Assembly: GCA_002751075.1 (NCBI GenBank)
Contig: NAOQ01000018.1
Coordinates: 101,761 to 120,282, forward strand
Source of the DNA: Ichthyophonus hoferi
Taxonomy: Eukaryota; Opisthokonta; Ichthyosporea; Ichthyophonida; Ichthyophonidae
DNA: 18,522 nucleotides
Direction of reading: 5' to 3'
The first letter of the stretch is position 1. Each line of letters starts with the position of its first letter. The translations under genes were made by a program, and so were the position numbers. Shown here piece after piece: positions 10,201-17,074 of the stretch. Below the pieces are notes generated by a model. It searched no databases. It worked only from the letters and a program-made list of their open reading frames with translations, and was not told the DNA's origin.

Positions 10201-11486
10201 GTATTAAATAAGCGGCATTTCATTGGAGTTATATAGGTTTAAATTTTAATTTGACATTATAAACTAAATCGGTGCATGGTGGATATATTTATAATGCCTA
10301 TTTTTCATTGGATTTTTAATCACTTGAACTAATAATCAAAGAATTGCTTAGTATATTAATAAATACGTATCTTATTTATGAGTCTCGCATCAATTAAAAA
10401 GGTATTTGATTGGATGTGCACGGAGACAGTTCAAACCTGGTGCAAAGGTGATTGAGCTAATAAAAAATAAAATAGTATTGCCCAATAATATATTAGTAGG
10501 AGCTGTTTCTCGTTAGTGTCCTAATTATATTAGTCAATGTTGCCAGGATAAGGGCATTTAATTGGGTAGTCACTGGGTCAGTTTAGTCCTGGGGCAGAAG
10601 TGATTGGGTGAATACCAAATGAAATAATATGACCAATCATAAACTACAGATAAATAATGACCTTATCTCCTTCTTCTTAGTAACCTTATGTGTATATACA
10701 CCTACTTACTTTTCCACTCGATCCGTGGGATAATTCCACTTTTGCATATATCTATATATTATGCATTCTATATACTATACATAAATCCAGGTCTATCGTG
10801 CTATCTCTATGGAAGGTACTTGTACAGGTGAACACGGGGTGGGGTTAGGAAAGAAAGAATATCTAGGTAAGTGCAATAGGTGGCCTATCTCTCTATTAAC
10901 CAGCTATCTATCTATATTGGAAAAAAAAAATTTAATGAACTATTTCTCTTTCTATCCTGCCTATCTTTTTCTTCTTCAGGTTAATTGCTACTATTCTAAT
11001 ATGCGTATCATATCCACATGAATATCTTATAGTATAGTGTAGTATGATATTATAATATAACAAGAACTATAATATGCTATTCTATGATATAATGAAATAT
11101 GATACACTATAATATATGATATGATATACTATGATATAATGATATGCTATATTATGGTATGACAATAAGACGTCACAATTATTGCCACATACATACTAAA
11201 ATATACATATGATAAAATCTATTGAATTAAATTAAGTAGAATCCAGTAAAATAAGATATTACAGGTATCATCCAATTAGCATAACTACCTTTTCATACAG
11301 ATCTATACCATATCCATTCTTACACTTACTCACCCACCCGTATATATTGCTACCACATACTATACCCATTTCTAATCCCTTGCAGACCCGGAGTTAGGTA
11401 TGACAGCTGTTAATCTTATGAGAACGATAAAGCACGCTTTGGACCCCAAAAATATAATGAACCCTGATAAAATCTTTGATTTTTAA
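1050..11486 (+). CDS. LDHD: D-lactate dehydrogenase (cytochrome), mitochondrial; 14 coding exons, 5' end unresolved
   Basis: FAD enzyme that oxidises D-lactate to pyruvate and reduces cytochrome c (EC 1.1.2.4), normally at the mitochondrial inner membrane. Exons: 1050-1207, 1707-1811, 2217-2312, 2917-3111, 4179-4270, 4979-5103, 5628-5731, 7175-7216, 7676-7782, 8377-8467, 9347-9430, 9974-10159, 10791-10866, 11386-11486. All are GT-AG with matching phases; they give 519 residues, counting the first full codon at 1052 as residue 1. Seen in order: a basic N-terminus and hydrophobic segment (about 28-49); the FAD-binding PCMH domain with [11 protein letters not shown] (130-140), [12 protein letters not shown] and [16 protein letters not shown]; then the FAD-oxidase C-terminal domain with [15 protein letters not shown] (430-438) and [13 protein letters not shown] (470-482, with the family's conserved Glu-His), ending MNPDKIFDF. 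Wording is closer to yeast Dld1 than to human LDHD as I recall them. The start Met is not in the first exon found. Confidence 0.93.
1707..1811 (+). CDS. LDHD: LDHD exon 2
   Basis: 105 nt, phase 0 to 0, 35 residues beginning [20 protein letters not shown]. Acceptor CCTTAG at 1701-1706, donor GTGTAA at 1812 (weak). It encodes the variable stretch before the FAD domain, ending in [12 protein letters not shown]. Family members are poorly conserved here, so support comes mainly from frame continuity and coding-like composition. Confidence 0.85.
2217..2312 (+). CDS. LDHD: LDHD exon 3: start of FAD-binding domain
   Basis: 96 nt, phase 0 to 0, acceptor ATTAG, donor GTAAAG at 2313. Encodes [18 protein letters not shown], equivalent to the P-x-STEEVS entry of the PCMH-type FAD domain in yeast Dld1 and human LDHD. 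Confidence 0.92.
2917..3111 (+). CDS. LDHD: LDHD exon 4: FAD pyrophosphate-binding loop
   Basis: 195 nt, 65 codons, phase 0 to 0. The acceptor is CATAG at 2912-2916, giving [20 protein letters not shown]. This restores the helix and strand before the glycine-rich loop, and the nearer AG at 2940-2941 would not keep the frame. Includes [20 protein letters not shown]; donor GTATAT at 3112. Confidence 0.95.
3112..4178 (+). other. LDHD intron 4, containing a diverged duplication
   Basis: A 1,067-nt AT-rich intron. A segment starting TGATATGGATGCG (about 3153) resembles one starting TTGGTATGGACGC (about 3324): each is followed by ATTCATC/ATTCATT-rich and ATATTATATTATA sequence and later by a TAGTACTCGAGTTACA / TGGTACCCAAATTACA pair, an offset of about 170 nt. 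The rest shows no coding or RNA signal. Confidence 0.35.
4179..4270 (+). CDS. LDHD: LDHD exon 5: DPGPGA / SGTNA segment
   Basis: 92 nt, starts in phase 0 after CTTCTAG and ends with two bases (AG) of a split Arg codon. Encodes [15 protein letters not shown] and CSGTNAV, core FAD-contact motifs. Donor GTCAGC at 4271 is weak. GC-rich compared with the flanking introns. Confidence 0.95.
4979..5103 (+). CDS. LDHD: LDHD exon 6: YGTM...KSSAGYDL
   Basis: 125 nt; one base completes the Arg codon, then [20 protein letters not shown] and [13 protein letters not shown], and one base of a split Gly. Acceptor ACCACCAG, donor GTGAGT at 5104 (strong). Matches the conserved AGYNLxxLFVGSEG region across the exon 6/7 junction. 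Confidence 0.96.
5628..5731 (+). CDS. LDHD: LDHD exon 7: [14 protein letters not shown]
   Basis: 104 nt; two bases complete Gly, then [20 protein letters not shown] and [10 protein letters not shown]. Acceptor ATAATAG, donor GTGGGT at 5732. Ends in phase 0. The intron that follows is the repeat-filled one. Confidence 0.95.
5770..5909 (+). repeat. TTA/TTG trinucleotide-type microsatellite
   Basis: About 140 nt of TTATTATTG, TTATCA and TTACTA variants in LDHD intron 7. It begins 38 nt after the exon 7 donor and runs directly into the 14-bp minisatellite. Confidence 0.9.
5910..6049 (+). repeat. 14-bp minisatellite, 10 units
   Basis: Ten consecutive units of AAGATATTATTGGT and variants fill exactly 140 nt (one unit is 15 nt, one 13 nt, the rest 14). 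Unit starts: 5910, 5924, 5939, 5952, 5966, 5980, 5994, 6008, 6022, 6036. The earlier units are closer to the consensus; later ones (ACGGTCTTATTGGT, AAGATGTTGCCAGT) drift. Confidence 0.88.
6120..6955 (+). repeat. ATGATA/TATCATA satellite array with higher-order duplications
   Basis: About 0.8 kb of ATACTATATGATACTATA-like sequence rich in local palindromes (TATCATA against TATGATA, ATACT against AGTAT). Two levels of duplication can be read by eye. An 80-bp unit at 6391-6470 recurs at 6471, with about 3 differences in the first 66 bases. The block from 6181 (AACATACT...TATATGGGA) recurs at 6642, an offset of 461; after an internal length change the offset is 386 (6353 against 6739). A further relative of the 80-bp unit begins at 6777. 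All lies in intron 7 of LDHD. Confidence 0.85.
7175..7216 (+). CDS. LDHD: LDHD exon 8 (42-nt small exon)
   Basis: 42 nt, phase 0 to 0, [14 protein letters not shown]. Acceptor GCCACAG, donor GTATGT at 7217. It supplies the helix between VNFKDVQA and the LGAIELLDE strand, as in human (VQAAVDSTVHILQ). It is easily missed by gene finders because it is so short. Confidence 0.9.
7300..7321 (+). repeat. Perfect 9-bp hairpin
   Basis: AAATGTGTT - GGGT - AACACATTT in intron 8. Perfect stem with a 4-nt loop; no neighbouring context suggests a function. Confidence 0.6.
7676..7782 (+). CDS. LDHD: LDHD exon 9: IELLDE segment
   Basis: 107 nt, phase 0 start after ACTAG; ends with two bases (AA) of a Lys codon before donor GTATGT at 7783. 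Encodes [20 protein letters not shown] and [10 protein letters not shown], matching the substrate-domain strand IEFLDE/MELLDE and the core (F)LEFHG-type strand of the family. Confidence 0.93.
7856..8010 (+). repeat. Compound CATA/CAGA/TA microsatellite
   Basis: ACACACAC, then CAGACAGACATACAGACATA, then repeated CATACATAAATA, an AT run at about 7928-7940, then CATACATACATACATG and CACACATACATATATA. Lies in intron 9. Confidence 0.9.
8377..8467 (+). CDS. LDHD: LDHD exon 10
   Basis: 91 nt; one base completes Lys, then [20 protein letters not shown] and [10 protein letters not shown]. Acceptor CCATCAG, donor GTATGT at 8468. Equivalent to the variable helix before the LW-x-AR-x-A motif. Confidence 0.9.
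8468..9346 (+). other. LDHD intron 10
   Basis: 879 nt. Contains an A-rich tract with interspersed G (about 8552-8579). The rest is less AT-biased than the neighbouring introns but shows no open frame or structured RNA that I can support. Confidence 0.4.
9347..9430 (+). CDS. LDHD: LDHD exon 11: [12 protein letters not shown]
   Basis: 84 nt, phase 0 to 0. Encodes [20 protein letters not shown] then PEKRLMST. Acceptor TTTTAG, donor GTGAGT at 9431. The LWxAR-x-A-(L/F)W motif is diagnostic for FAD-linked oxidase C-terminal domains. Confidence 0.95.
9974..10159 (+). CDS. LDHD: LDHD exon 12: DVAVPISRL and GHVGDGNFH metal-site motif
   Basis: 186 nt, 62 codons, phase 0 to 0. Begins DVAVPISRL and carries [20 protein letters not shown]. 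In the family, the two His of GHxGDGNxH bind a divalent metal beside the flavin; both are present here (431 and 438). Acceptor CCAATAG, donor GTAATA at 10160. Confidence 0.97.
10401..10640 (+). repeat. Diverged direct repeat, about 88 nt, offset 152
   Basis: A segment from 10401 (GGTATTTGATTGG ... CCTGGTGCAAAGGTGATTG) aligns without gaps to one from 10553 (GGCATTTAATTGG ... CCTGGGGCAGAAGTGATTG) for about 88 nt, at roughly 65-70% identity by eye. Both lie in intron 12 and are GC-richer than their surroundings. They may be two copies of an old dispersed element. Confidence 0.6.
10791..10866 (+). CDS. LDHD: LDHD exon 13: catalytic [10 protein letters not shown]
   Basis: 76 nt, phase 0 start after AAATCCAG. 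Encodes [20 protein letters not shown] then KKEYL, ending with one base of a split Asp; donor GTAAGT at 10867. The Glu-His pair (475-476) is the conserved active-site pair of this family. Confidence 0.97.
11024..11161 (+). repeat. Second patch of ATGATA/TATGATAT satellite
   Basis: About 140 nt of TATAGTATAG, AGTATGATATTATAATAT, TATGATATAATG and GATATGATATACTATG in LDHD intron 13. Same vocabulary as the intron 7 array, but shorter and with no visible higher-order copy. Confidence 0.75.
11386..11486 (+). CDS. LDHD: LDHD exon 14: C-terminus and stop
   Basis: 101 nt; acceptor CCCTTGCAG. Two bases complete Asp, then [32 protein letters not shown] and TAA. The [20 protein letters not shown] ending is the usual C-terminus of D-lactate and related FAD-linked dehydrogenases. 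Confidence 0.97.
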
Positions 11487-11675
11487 TGTTTTAATAGACC
11501 AATTAAACACTGGTTGTGCGCATGGCATGGTATGATGTATGCATTGATTTATTGGTGTCTCATGGGTATAAATGATATCTGTGTGAAAAGTATATACTTG
11601 ATCTGCGGTCAGTCGAATTGTTTTGATTAGATGAAAATCAAATACATTTACTTGATGAATTTTTTAGTTTCAATG

Positions 11676-11681
11676 AATAAA
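11676..11681 (+). terminator. LDHD: Poly(A) signal AATAAA of LDHD
   Basis: AATAAA 190 nt after the LDHD stop, followed within 15-30 nt by GT-rich sequence (GTCATACCGTGTAC). Cleavage is expected near 11695-11710. It is the first canonical hexamer downstream of the stop. Confidence 0.75.
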
Positions 11682-12308
11682 GCCATCTCTGTCATACCGT
11701 GTACCTCACAAATTTTAAATTTTAACTCTAACCAATATGGTACTTACATTACATTTAAATAATACGTTTTATTCCCAAATGTAATTGCTAGATATAAATA
11801 TAGCAAGGATAATAAGTAAAGTGAACATAGCATACATAACATAACATACTGGCTGAGCATGTAAATGAAGTGCAAGAGGGGAGCTGTGTAGAAAGACGTA
11901 GTGTTTACATAAATCTGTGGAACTAAGAATATATACTAGTAAATGCAAGAGGTTGAAAATTAAGTCACCTAATATTTTATAATTGTATACGAGGTGAACA
12001 ATATTATATGGGGAAAGAGAATGTGTTTTTATAGATAAAATAGTATCTATTGACAAGAAATAATAAAGATTGAGCGTAAAATGAAAGTATTTAGAATGCC
12101 ATTGCATATATATACCACACTAGTATGTTCTGCCCCAGATCCATTATATTTAGCAATGTACAAGCGTTATTTTTATTGAGTACAACAGAGTAATATCCAA
12201 TTGTCAGAGACCATTTCATTTTAAGATTGAAATTCACACTTAATAGTGAGGATGATGTTCATTTTAGCATAGCTAGATTGGATATTGGTAGCGTACAGGG
12301 AAAATAAC

Positions 12309-12329
12309 ATATATATATATATATATATA
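12309..12329 (+). repeat. AT dinucleotide run
   Basis: About ten AT units in the interval between the two genes. Confidence 0.9.
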
Positions 12330-12615
12330 ACCATAACAGTAATTAATAATAATAAAGTAGTTTTATTGATGGTATAAGGAATGCATACACATATTTGACT
12401 TATGGTACAGGTGCTTGTAAACTGAGCATTAATCCCATTGTGCATATATATATGCCTTCATATCCAATCACTCTTTCTCTAACAATCAACTATTATTCAT
12501 ACATAAAAATTATCACAGACTAAGCACTGGCCTTCAAACTAGTTCAAGGAAACTATTATTACTCAATAGATGTTGAGTAACAGGTTTAATAGTACTATTT
12601 GCAATGAAATAGTTA

Positions 12616-12621
12616 TTTATT
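12616..12621 (-). terminator. Candidate poly(A) signal of PABPN1
   Basis: AATAAA on the minus strand, 430 nt past the PABPN1 stop; it is the first canonical hexamer downstream. ATTAAA or other variants could be used instead, so this is a positional guess. Confidence 0.35.
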
Positions 12622-13050
12622 ATCTGTAAGCTTGAGTTCTTTGTAGTTTCACAATACATACATACATCGATGACATATTGTAAAGTGTGACGAAAGAAAA
12701 ACAATTTAAATCCATTTTCAATAATTCTATCAACCTATAATTACCTCACGTTACATGAGACACAAGCTAGCAAGACAATAAATCGAATGAGTTTAACCAA
12801 AGAAAACAACCAGTAGATTCGAGTAGAAATGGAAACGTTAGGCCCAATTGGACCAATCTTAAGTGTGAGGTAAAAGCTAGATAAATAAGAATCATTTACT
12901 AATATGGTAAATGCTATTATCTTATACGCTATATCTATACTTATACTTGCATACTTGTATCTATAAATGAACAACGAGTATAGTATATAAATATACTATT
13001 ATATACTATACACATATAGCATCCAATTCACCACCAATAGCCACGGAGAT

Positions 13051-13081
13051 CTAATAGGGTTGGAATTGGGCTCTACGGTTG
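13051..13081 (-). CDS. PABPN1: PABPN1 exon 6: 31-nt terminal coding exon with PY
   Basis: 31 nt. One base completes Gly, then NRRAQFQPY and TAG. Acceptor CAATCCACAG. The phase fits and it restores the Pro-Tyr C-terminus typical of animal PABPN1. Too short for ORF-based detection. Confidence 0.88.
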
Positions 13082-15217
13082 CTGTGGATTGAATACAATG
13101 GTATAATCAGAATTAATTATCCCTGTTGGTGTATATGTATAAATTCATGCATTTGTACCTAGTTAAATTTAATTTTAAGCTTATATAGCCAATAAAAGAA
13201 CCGGTATATTATACATTGCAGGCCAATATCATTTATTCTATACTGAAAATAACTGTATATGAATGGCTGAAAAATGTATATAGCGTAGCATTGGTAGGCA
13301 ATAAAAAGGTCCCAGTTATAAAGCTTCACACAAATGATGTCATAATAGAAACAAATAGCTAGTAGCACAGGCATATATAATTATCGTAGGAATAGCACAT
13401 ACCCAAAGCGCGCACGAGGGCGGAATCCTGGAGCCCCAAATGCAGGTCGAGGCCCAGCCATATAAGGGTTAAACCTACCCCTTGGGCCTCCTCTCATACC
13501 TCCCCTGGCTCCTCCTCCTCGCATCTTCAGGCCTGGAACGTTGGTGCGTTTAGGACTGACCTGGAATTTATTTATTTATCAGTCAATGCACTCTACCTTC
13601 TCTTGCAGGTATAGTGTAATTGTTATTCTATTTTCTTATTCACATTACATTCCACATTCACTATTCCACTGTATTATAATAATATCTTTGCAGACCAACA
13701 CACACAGGGAGATGAATCTAGGGCCACTACTCAACTATATATTGGATGCATCTATAAAAATACCTTAATTTGCCGACCCTTGAACACTGACTCGTCCATG
13801 ACAAGGGAGTTTTCCACAGAGGCCTTCTCACTAAACTCTATGTAGCCAAAACTGTGGAAATATATGTAAGTATATAGGCATAAATATGTAGTTGAGTAGG
13901 TATAGGAAATAATAGGAAAGAATACTGGCATATAATAGTATATGTACTGAATTTAAGTTAAAGAATGTAAAGACTGGCTATAAACATGAAATATACTAGT
14001 ATATATATGATATAAAAAAAATATATATATAAAAAAAAGAGAGAGAGAGTGTGTGTGTGGAGACCAAAGAAAATATGGAAAGGCCTATAATAAATGAAAG
14101 TCATACCCTTTGGGATGACCTGTGTAAGCATCACATAGAATAGTAACTCTATTAATGGTACCACAGGCCGCAAAATGCTGTTGAAGTTCGTCAGGAGTAG
14201 CTTGATAGTCCACCTGTATGATAGTATATAAGTATATATGTATAATATTATGTAGGTAGGTAAGTAGGTAGAATAAGTATATTTATGTATATCTACGAAC
14301 AGGATTAGTGTATATATATGATATGTATATGTGTGATTAAGCACTAAGAGTCAAGGGATTTCTTGTTAAAGAAGTTGCTGTTAGTAGTATGTAGAAGGAA
14401 GGAGGCAGAGAGAAAAAGAAAAAGAAAGAAAAAAAAAAAAGGTAGAAATATCTACCCACACAACCCAACATATATAGCAAGGAATGGCCTACTAAAGAAG
14501 CAGGGTAAGCACAACCACACAGAGAACTATTAAGAACTAGTCTGAGAATACGTAGGTTGTTGCATACATTGCCCACATAAATAGACCTGGCGTCTATATC
14601 CTCTTTACTCTCACTGGCAATCACTGCTGCCATCTGCTTCTCCACCTGGGTCTGCATAGCCTGAAGTTTACGTGCCTCTTCCTCCATCTCTTTCACTCTT
14701 TGCTTCATGGCTTCCAACTCCTGTCATGTTAGGGTTGGTAGAGTGTATAAGAGATATGGAAGGAGAGCGGTAGATAAAAATAGAGGGTTATTGAGGAAAT
14801 GAAAAGAAAGAGAGAAATAGAAAGAGTAAGAAAAAAAGAAAGTTGTGAAGAACATGAATAGAGAGAGAGCATAGATTGAGAGAGTACAAATATATAATAA
14901 GGGGTCGACATACAGCAATGAAAACAGTATCACTACAACACTAGAGGAGCACAGTGAACAAGGTAGAGAGAAAGAGAATAATAAGAGAGGGAGGGATGAA
15001 GAACGAGACCGAGACAGAAAATCAGTCATAAATGTGAGTGAAAGCATAAAGAAATATCATAATAGAATAAATAAAAACAAAAGTCTAAGCGAATGAGGCA
15101 ACCTACAGGATCATCTCCCTCCTCCTCTCCCTGTATATCCCCCTCTACAGGGGGTTGGTCCTCCTGTGGGTCGTTAAGGAGGTTGTCATCTACCTCGGGG
15201 AAATCTGCTTCAGACAT
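13051..15217 (-). CDS. PABPN1: Nuclear poly(A)-binding protein (PABP2); six coding exons, complete
   Basis: Binds growing poly(A) tails in the nucleus, stimulates poly(A) polymerase together with CPSF, and sets tail length. Exons on the minus strand: 15217-15107, 14720-14568, 14213-14107, 13851-13764, 13560-13403, 13081-13051; all GT-AG, phases match, 215 residues. Seen in order: an acidic N-terminus ([20 protein letters not shown]); a coiled coil from 38 ([20 protein letters not shown]); one RRM with RNP2 IYVGNV (84-89) and RNP1 KGFGYIEF (123-130); SPKRTNVPG after the RRM; an Arg/Gly-rich tail (155-209), a likely target of arginine methylation; and a C-terminal QPY, as in animal PABPN1 (SPY), where the PY belongs to a transportin-type nuclear signal. 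There is no polyalanine tract. Length is close to Drosophila Pabp2. Start: the ATG at 15217, first in frame. Confidence 0.96.
13403..13560 (-). CDS. PABPN1: PABPN1 exon 5: RG-rich tail
   Basis: 158 nt. [20 protein letters not shown], then [20 protein letters not shown] and [12 protein letters not shown], plus two bases of Gly. Acceptor ATTCCAG, donor GTATGT. Markedly GC-rich for the window. Without splicing the frame would stop within a few codons (GYVLFLR). Confidence 0.93.
13764..13851 (-). CDS. PABPN1: PABPN1 exon 4: RNP1 and end of RRM
   Basis: 88 nt. One base completes Gly, then [20 protein letters not shown] and SVFKGRQIK, phase 0 end. Acceptor TTCCACAG, donor GTATTT. Completes RNP1 (KGFGYIEF) across the junction. 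Confidence 0.97.
14010..14060 (+). repeat. A-run / GA / GT compound microsatellite
   Basis: AAAAAAATATATATATAAAAAAAA, then GAGAGAGAGA and GTGTGTGTGTG, in PABPN1 intron 3. Confidence 0.85.
14107..14213 (-). CDS. PABPN1: PABPN1 exon 3: RRM core
   Basis: 107 nt. Encodes [20 protein letters not shown] then [15 protein letters not shown] plus two bases of a split Gly. Acceptor TCATACAG, donor GTATGA. Corresponds to human [20 protein letters not shown]. Confidence 0.97.
14395..14443 (-). repeat. Polypyrimidine (CT/T) tract in PABPN1 intron 2
   Basis: On the plus strand this is GAAGGAAGGAGG, then A/G runs and a poly(A) stretch; in the transcript it is CU/U-rich. It sits midway in intron 2 and is not adjacent to the acceptor. 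Confidence 0.7.
14568..14720 (-). CDS. PABPN1: PABPN1 exon 2: coiled coil and start of RRM
   Basis: 153 nt, 51 codons, phase 0 to 0. Acceptor ATGACAG, donor GTATGC. Encodes [20 protein letters not shown] then QTQVEKQM, and later [11 protein letters not shown]. Human has ELEAIKARVREMEEEAEKL and DARSIYVGN at the same places, which makes the assignment firm. Confidence 0.97.
14738..15020 (-). repeat. Long purine/pyrimidine-asymmetric tract, PABPN1 intron 1
   Basis: About 280 nt of nearly pure A/G on the plus strand (GAAAAGAAAGAGAGAAATAG, GAGAGAGAGC and the like), which is CU-rich in the sense RNA. It fills most of intron 1 (15106-14721), up to about 15 nt from the exon 2 acceptor. Confidence 0.75.
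15107..15217 (-). CDS. PABPN1: PABPN1 exon 1: acidic N-terminus
   Basis: 111 nt, 37 residues, Met to [12 protein letters not shown], phase 0 end, donor GTAGGT. The ATG context is CAAATATGTC. Highly acidic, as in vertebrate PABPN1 but without the alanine run. Confidence 0.93.
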
Positions 15218-15238
15218 ATTTGCAGGTACCGTTGTAAC

Positions 15239-15267
15239 TATATATATATATATGTGTGTGTGTGTGT
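15239..15267 (+). repeat. TA/TG microsatellite upstream of PABPN1
   Basis: TATATATATATATA followed by TGTGTGTGTGTGTG, 22-50 nt upstream of the PABPN1 ATG, so in or next to its 5' UTR and core promoter. Confidence 0.85.
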
Positions 15268-16837
15268 AGTATATAATAACCCTGGCGTGTGGTTTGTTAA
15301 TGTTTCGATTGAAAGCTTATATATTTAAATTTTAAAAGCGCATTTAATTATTTCTAATTTTAGTTAGGTTGATAATTAAATCTTATATCATTAGTTAGGA
15401 GATAGTTGCTAGCTAGTGGCTCATTTATAATCGATAATGATTTATATTTTAATCTGTATTTTAATTTTTAAAGTGAAGTGAAAAAATAAAAATATATAAA
15501 TGAAAAAATAAAAAAATCATACTTACTATAATAAATTCATTGTATTAACGGTTAAAAAGGGTTATTTTTATAAAAAATATATTAACTATATAACAATATT
15601 TACATAATAATAGTTGTTGCATTTAAATTGACATTAATTTATTTAAAATTCTCTGATGAACTATAGAGACCAATTATTGAGTGAATTCAAAACGTTTTGA
15701 TAGTCATGGTAATTACAGCCCTCATTGCAGTTACTATTCTATGTTGCAAGAATTAATGTCTTCTAAATATATAACAAAAAATTATCTGAAAATTTGATAA
15801 TTGGTAATTATTTATGGTATAAGTAAGATACAACAGAATTTTAAATTTGGTGTACCCTAAAGCTAAAGCCATATAGTATATTTGATGGCATTTTTTACAA
15901 TATCAGATCCATCACAGTCTAGATTGGCTGATCTCAAGATTAAGATATTTCAATTGATCAAGTATCATAATAAGAAGAGTAATGAATCAGAACAATGAGA
16001 GGATAATCTAGTTTATATCTTTTAAAAGAGTTTGGCACCAATAAGACAAAGTAAATAAATAATAAAATAAGAAGACGCCACTATTCCTCTAGATTTTTAG
16101 TTGATTCTTTCTTATTTCCAGGATGGATGGGTGTTGTTCCAGGTAGAAAGGTGTCATATCATAGGTATGAATATTCAATTATACTCAGTTTTTATAATAA
16201 TAATAATAAGAATTGTTCTTATTGTTGGAGTACGTGGAATTAGTTTGATACTAAAACGAGGTTCACTGATTTAAAATATAGAATAGTACTCGCTTTAACT
16301 TATAAACTTAATATATGTCAAAGGAAGGCCAGATTGACTCTAAATCATTCCTGATAATGAATAGTTGTATATGACTGGATGTAATAAATATCAGGATATT
16401 CCAGCAGCCTAATATTATTATTAATAATCAAATAATCAGTTTTATGAGCTGATAATTGCTCCTTACCATTGTCATACTGTGCAATCTAAAATATAGAGTA
16501 CTTTTATACAAAATTTCTTTCTTTAGATACTCCACCCTCCTAATAGTTTTTCGCTTACTTAATTTAATTTTCAAAATTCTTAACGTATTCAAATATAGAA
16601 ACCAAACATTTAACTGAATAAATAGTATACAATCTCAATATAATATTCCACACTAGAAACTCTAAAACTATAATCTATAAATATATCCACTATTTCAAAA
16701 AAATATTGTAAAATACAATGCAAAGGAATCACTTTGTCATAGAAGCTAACTGACTGACTGTATATCTAAGTAGTATAAATAACATTAAATTTTAATAATA
16801 TTTTTAATTTCAAGTGTAATAGCCTGTCAATGGAGGT
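15268..16837. other. AT-rich DNA upstream of PABPN1
   Basis: About 1.6 kb with no supported gene. The PABPN1 promoter should be in its left end. Visible items: a perfect AATAAGAA-TTG-TTCTTATT hairpin (16205-16223) and an isolated acceptor-like TTCTTATTTCCAG at 16109-16121 followed by an open frame of about 50 codons that I do not trust. Confidence 0.4.
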
Positions 16838-17074
16838 TCATTTCTCCAAGCTTGCTGTTGAACTTAGGTTGTTTGTTGAGATGGAATCAAATTCAAAATA
16901 TGCTAGCAGTGGTATGTCAGTGGGCAGATTGTAAGTAATTGACTCTTTGGCATCATTGGGAAGGTTTACTTTAACCTTTTTGTCTTGCCTCGTGGAACAT
17001 GATGCAGTGATAGGAGTTAATACTAACTTCTGTTTTGTACCAATGTCATCTGTGAAGAAATTGTACTCTGGCTT
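16838..17074 (-). CDS. Unrecognised 78-codon open frame without Met, probable terminal exon or element fragment
   Basis: On the minus strand a TAG at 17077-17075 (which could serve as a splice acceptor, preceded by TTTAATAATGAC) is followed by 78 sense codons and TGA at 16840-16838. The product begins KPEYNFFTDDIGTKQKLVLT, includes TASCSTRQDKKVKVNLPNDA and DIPLLAYFEFDSISTNNLSS, and ends TASLEK. It is balanced in acidic, basic, polar and aromatic residues and unlike the Ile/Tyr/Leu-rich chance frames of this window; its DNA is also less AT-rich than the flanks. It has no ATG. I recognise no family. It could be the last exon of a minus-strand gene or a fragment of a mobile element. ATTAAA (minus, about 16794-16789) lies about 45 nt past the stop. 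Confidence 0.45.
   Translation of the reverse strand, partial: KPEYNFFTDDIGTKQKLVLTPITASCSTRQDKKVKVNLPNDAKESITYNLPTDIPLLAYFEFDSISTNNLSSTASLEK

Larger units (their letters stand above)
11487..13050. other. Interval between convergent LDHD and PABPN1
   Basis: Holds the LDHD 3' UTR (to about 11700), an AT dinucleotide run (12309-12329) and, read on the minus strand, AATAAA hexamers at 12621-12616, 12366-12361 and 11773-11768. Minus-strand frames here (for example 12107-11769) have a Tyr/Ile/Leu-rich mix without motifs and look like chance. Transcripts of the two genes may end close together or overlap. Confidence 0.5.

Noticed and set aside
11769-12107. Minus-strand frame of 112 codons between the genes
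   Set aside because: The longest-looking intergenic frame, but Leu/Ile/Tyr/His-rich with no motif, and it lies where the PABPN1 3' UTR or spacer is expected.
13958-14344. Minus-strand frame of 128 codons
   Set aside because: Runs through PABPN1 introns 2 and 3; over exon 3 it is in a different frame from the RRM.
14724-15047. Minus-strand frame of 107 codons rich in Ser/Leu/Phe
   Set aside because: Translation of the polypyrimidine intron 1 of PABPN1; low complexity.
16122-16142. Possible 21-nt microexon (DGWVLFQ) after TTCTTATTTCCAG
   Set aside because: Good acceptor-like and passable donor-like signals, but no partner exons on the plus strand nearby.
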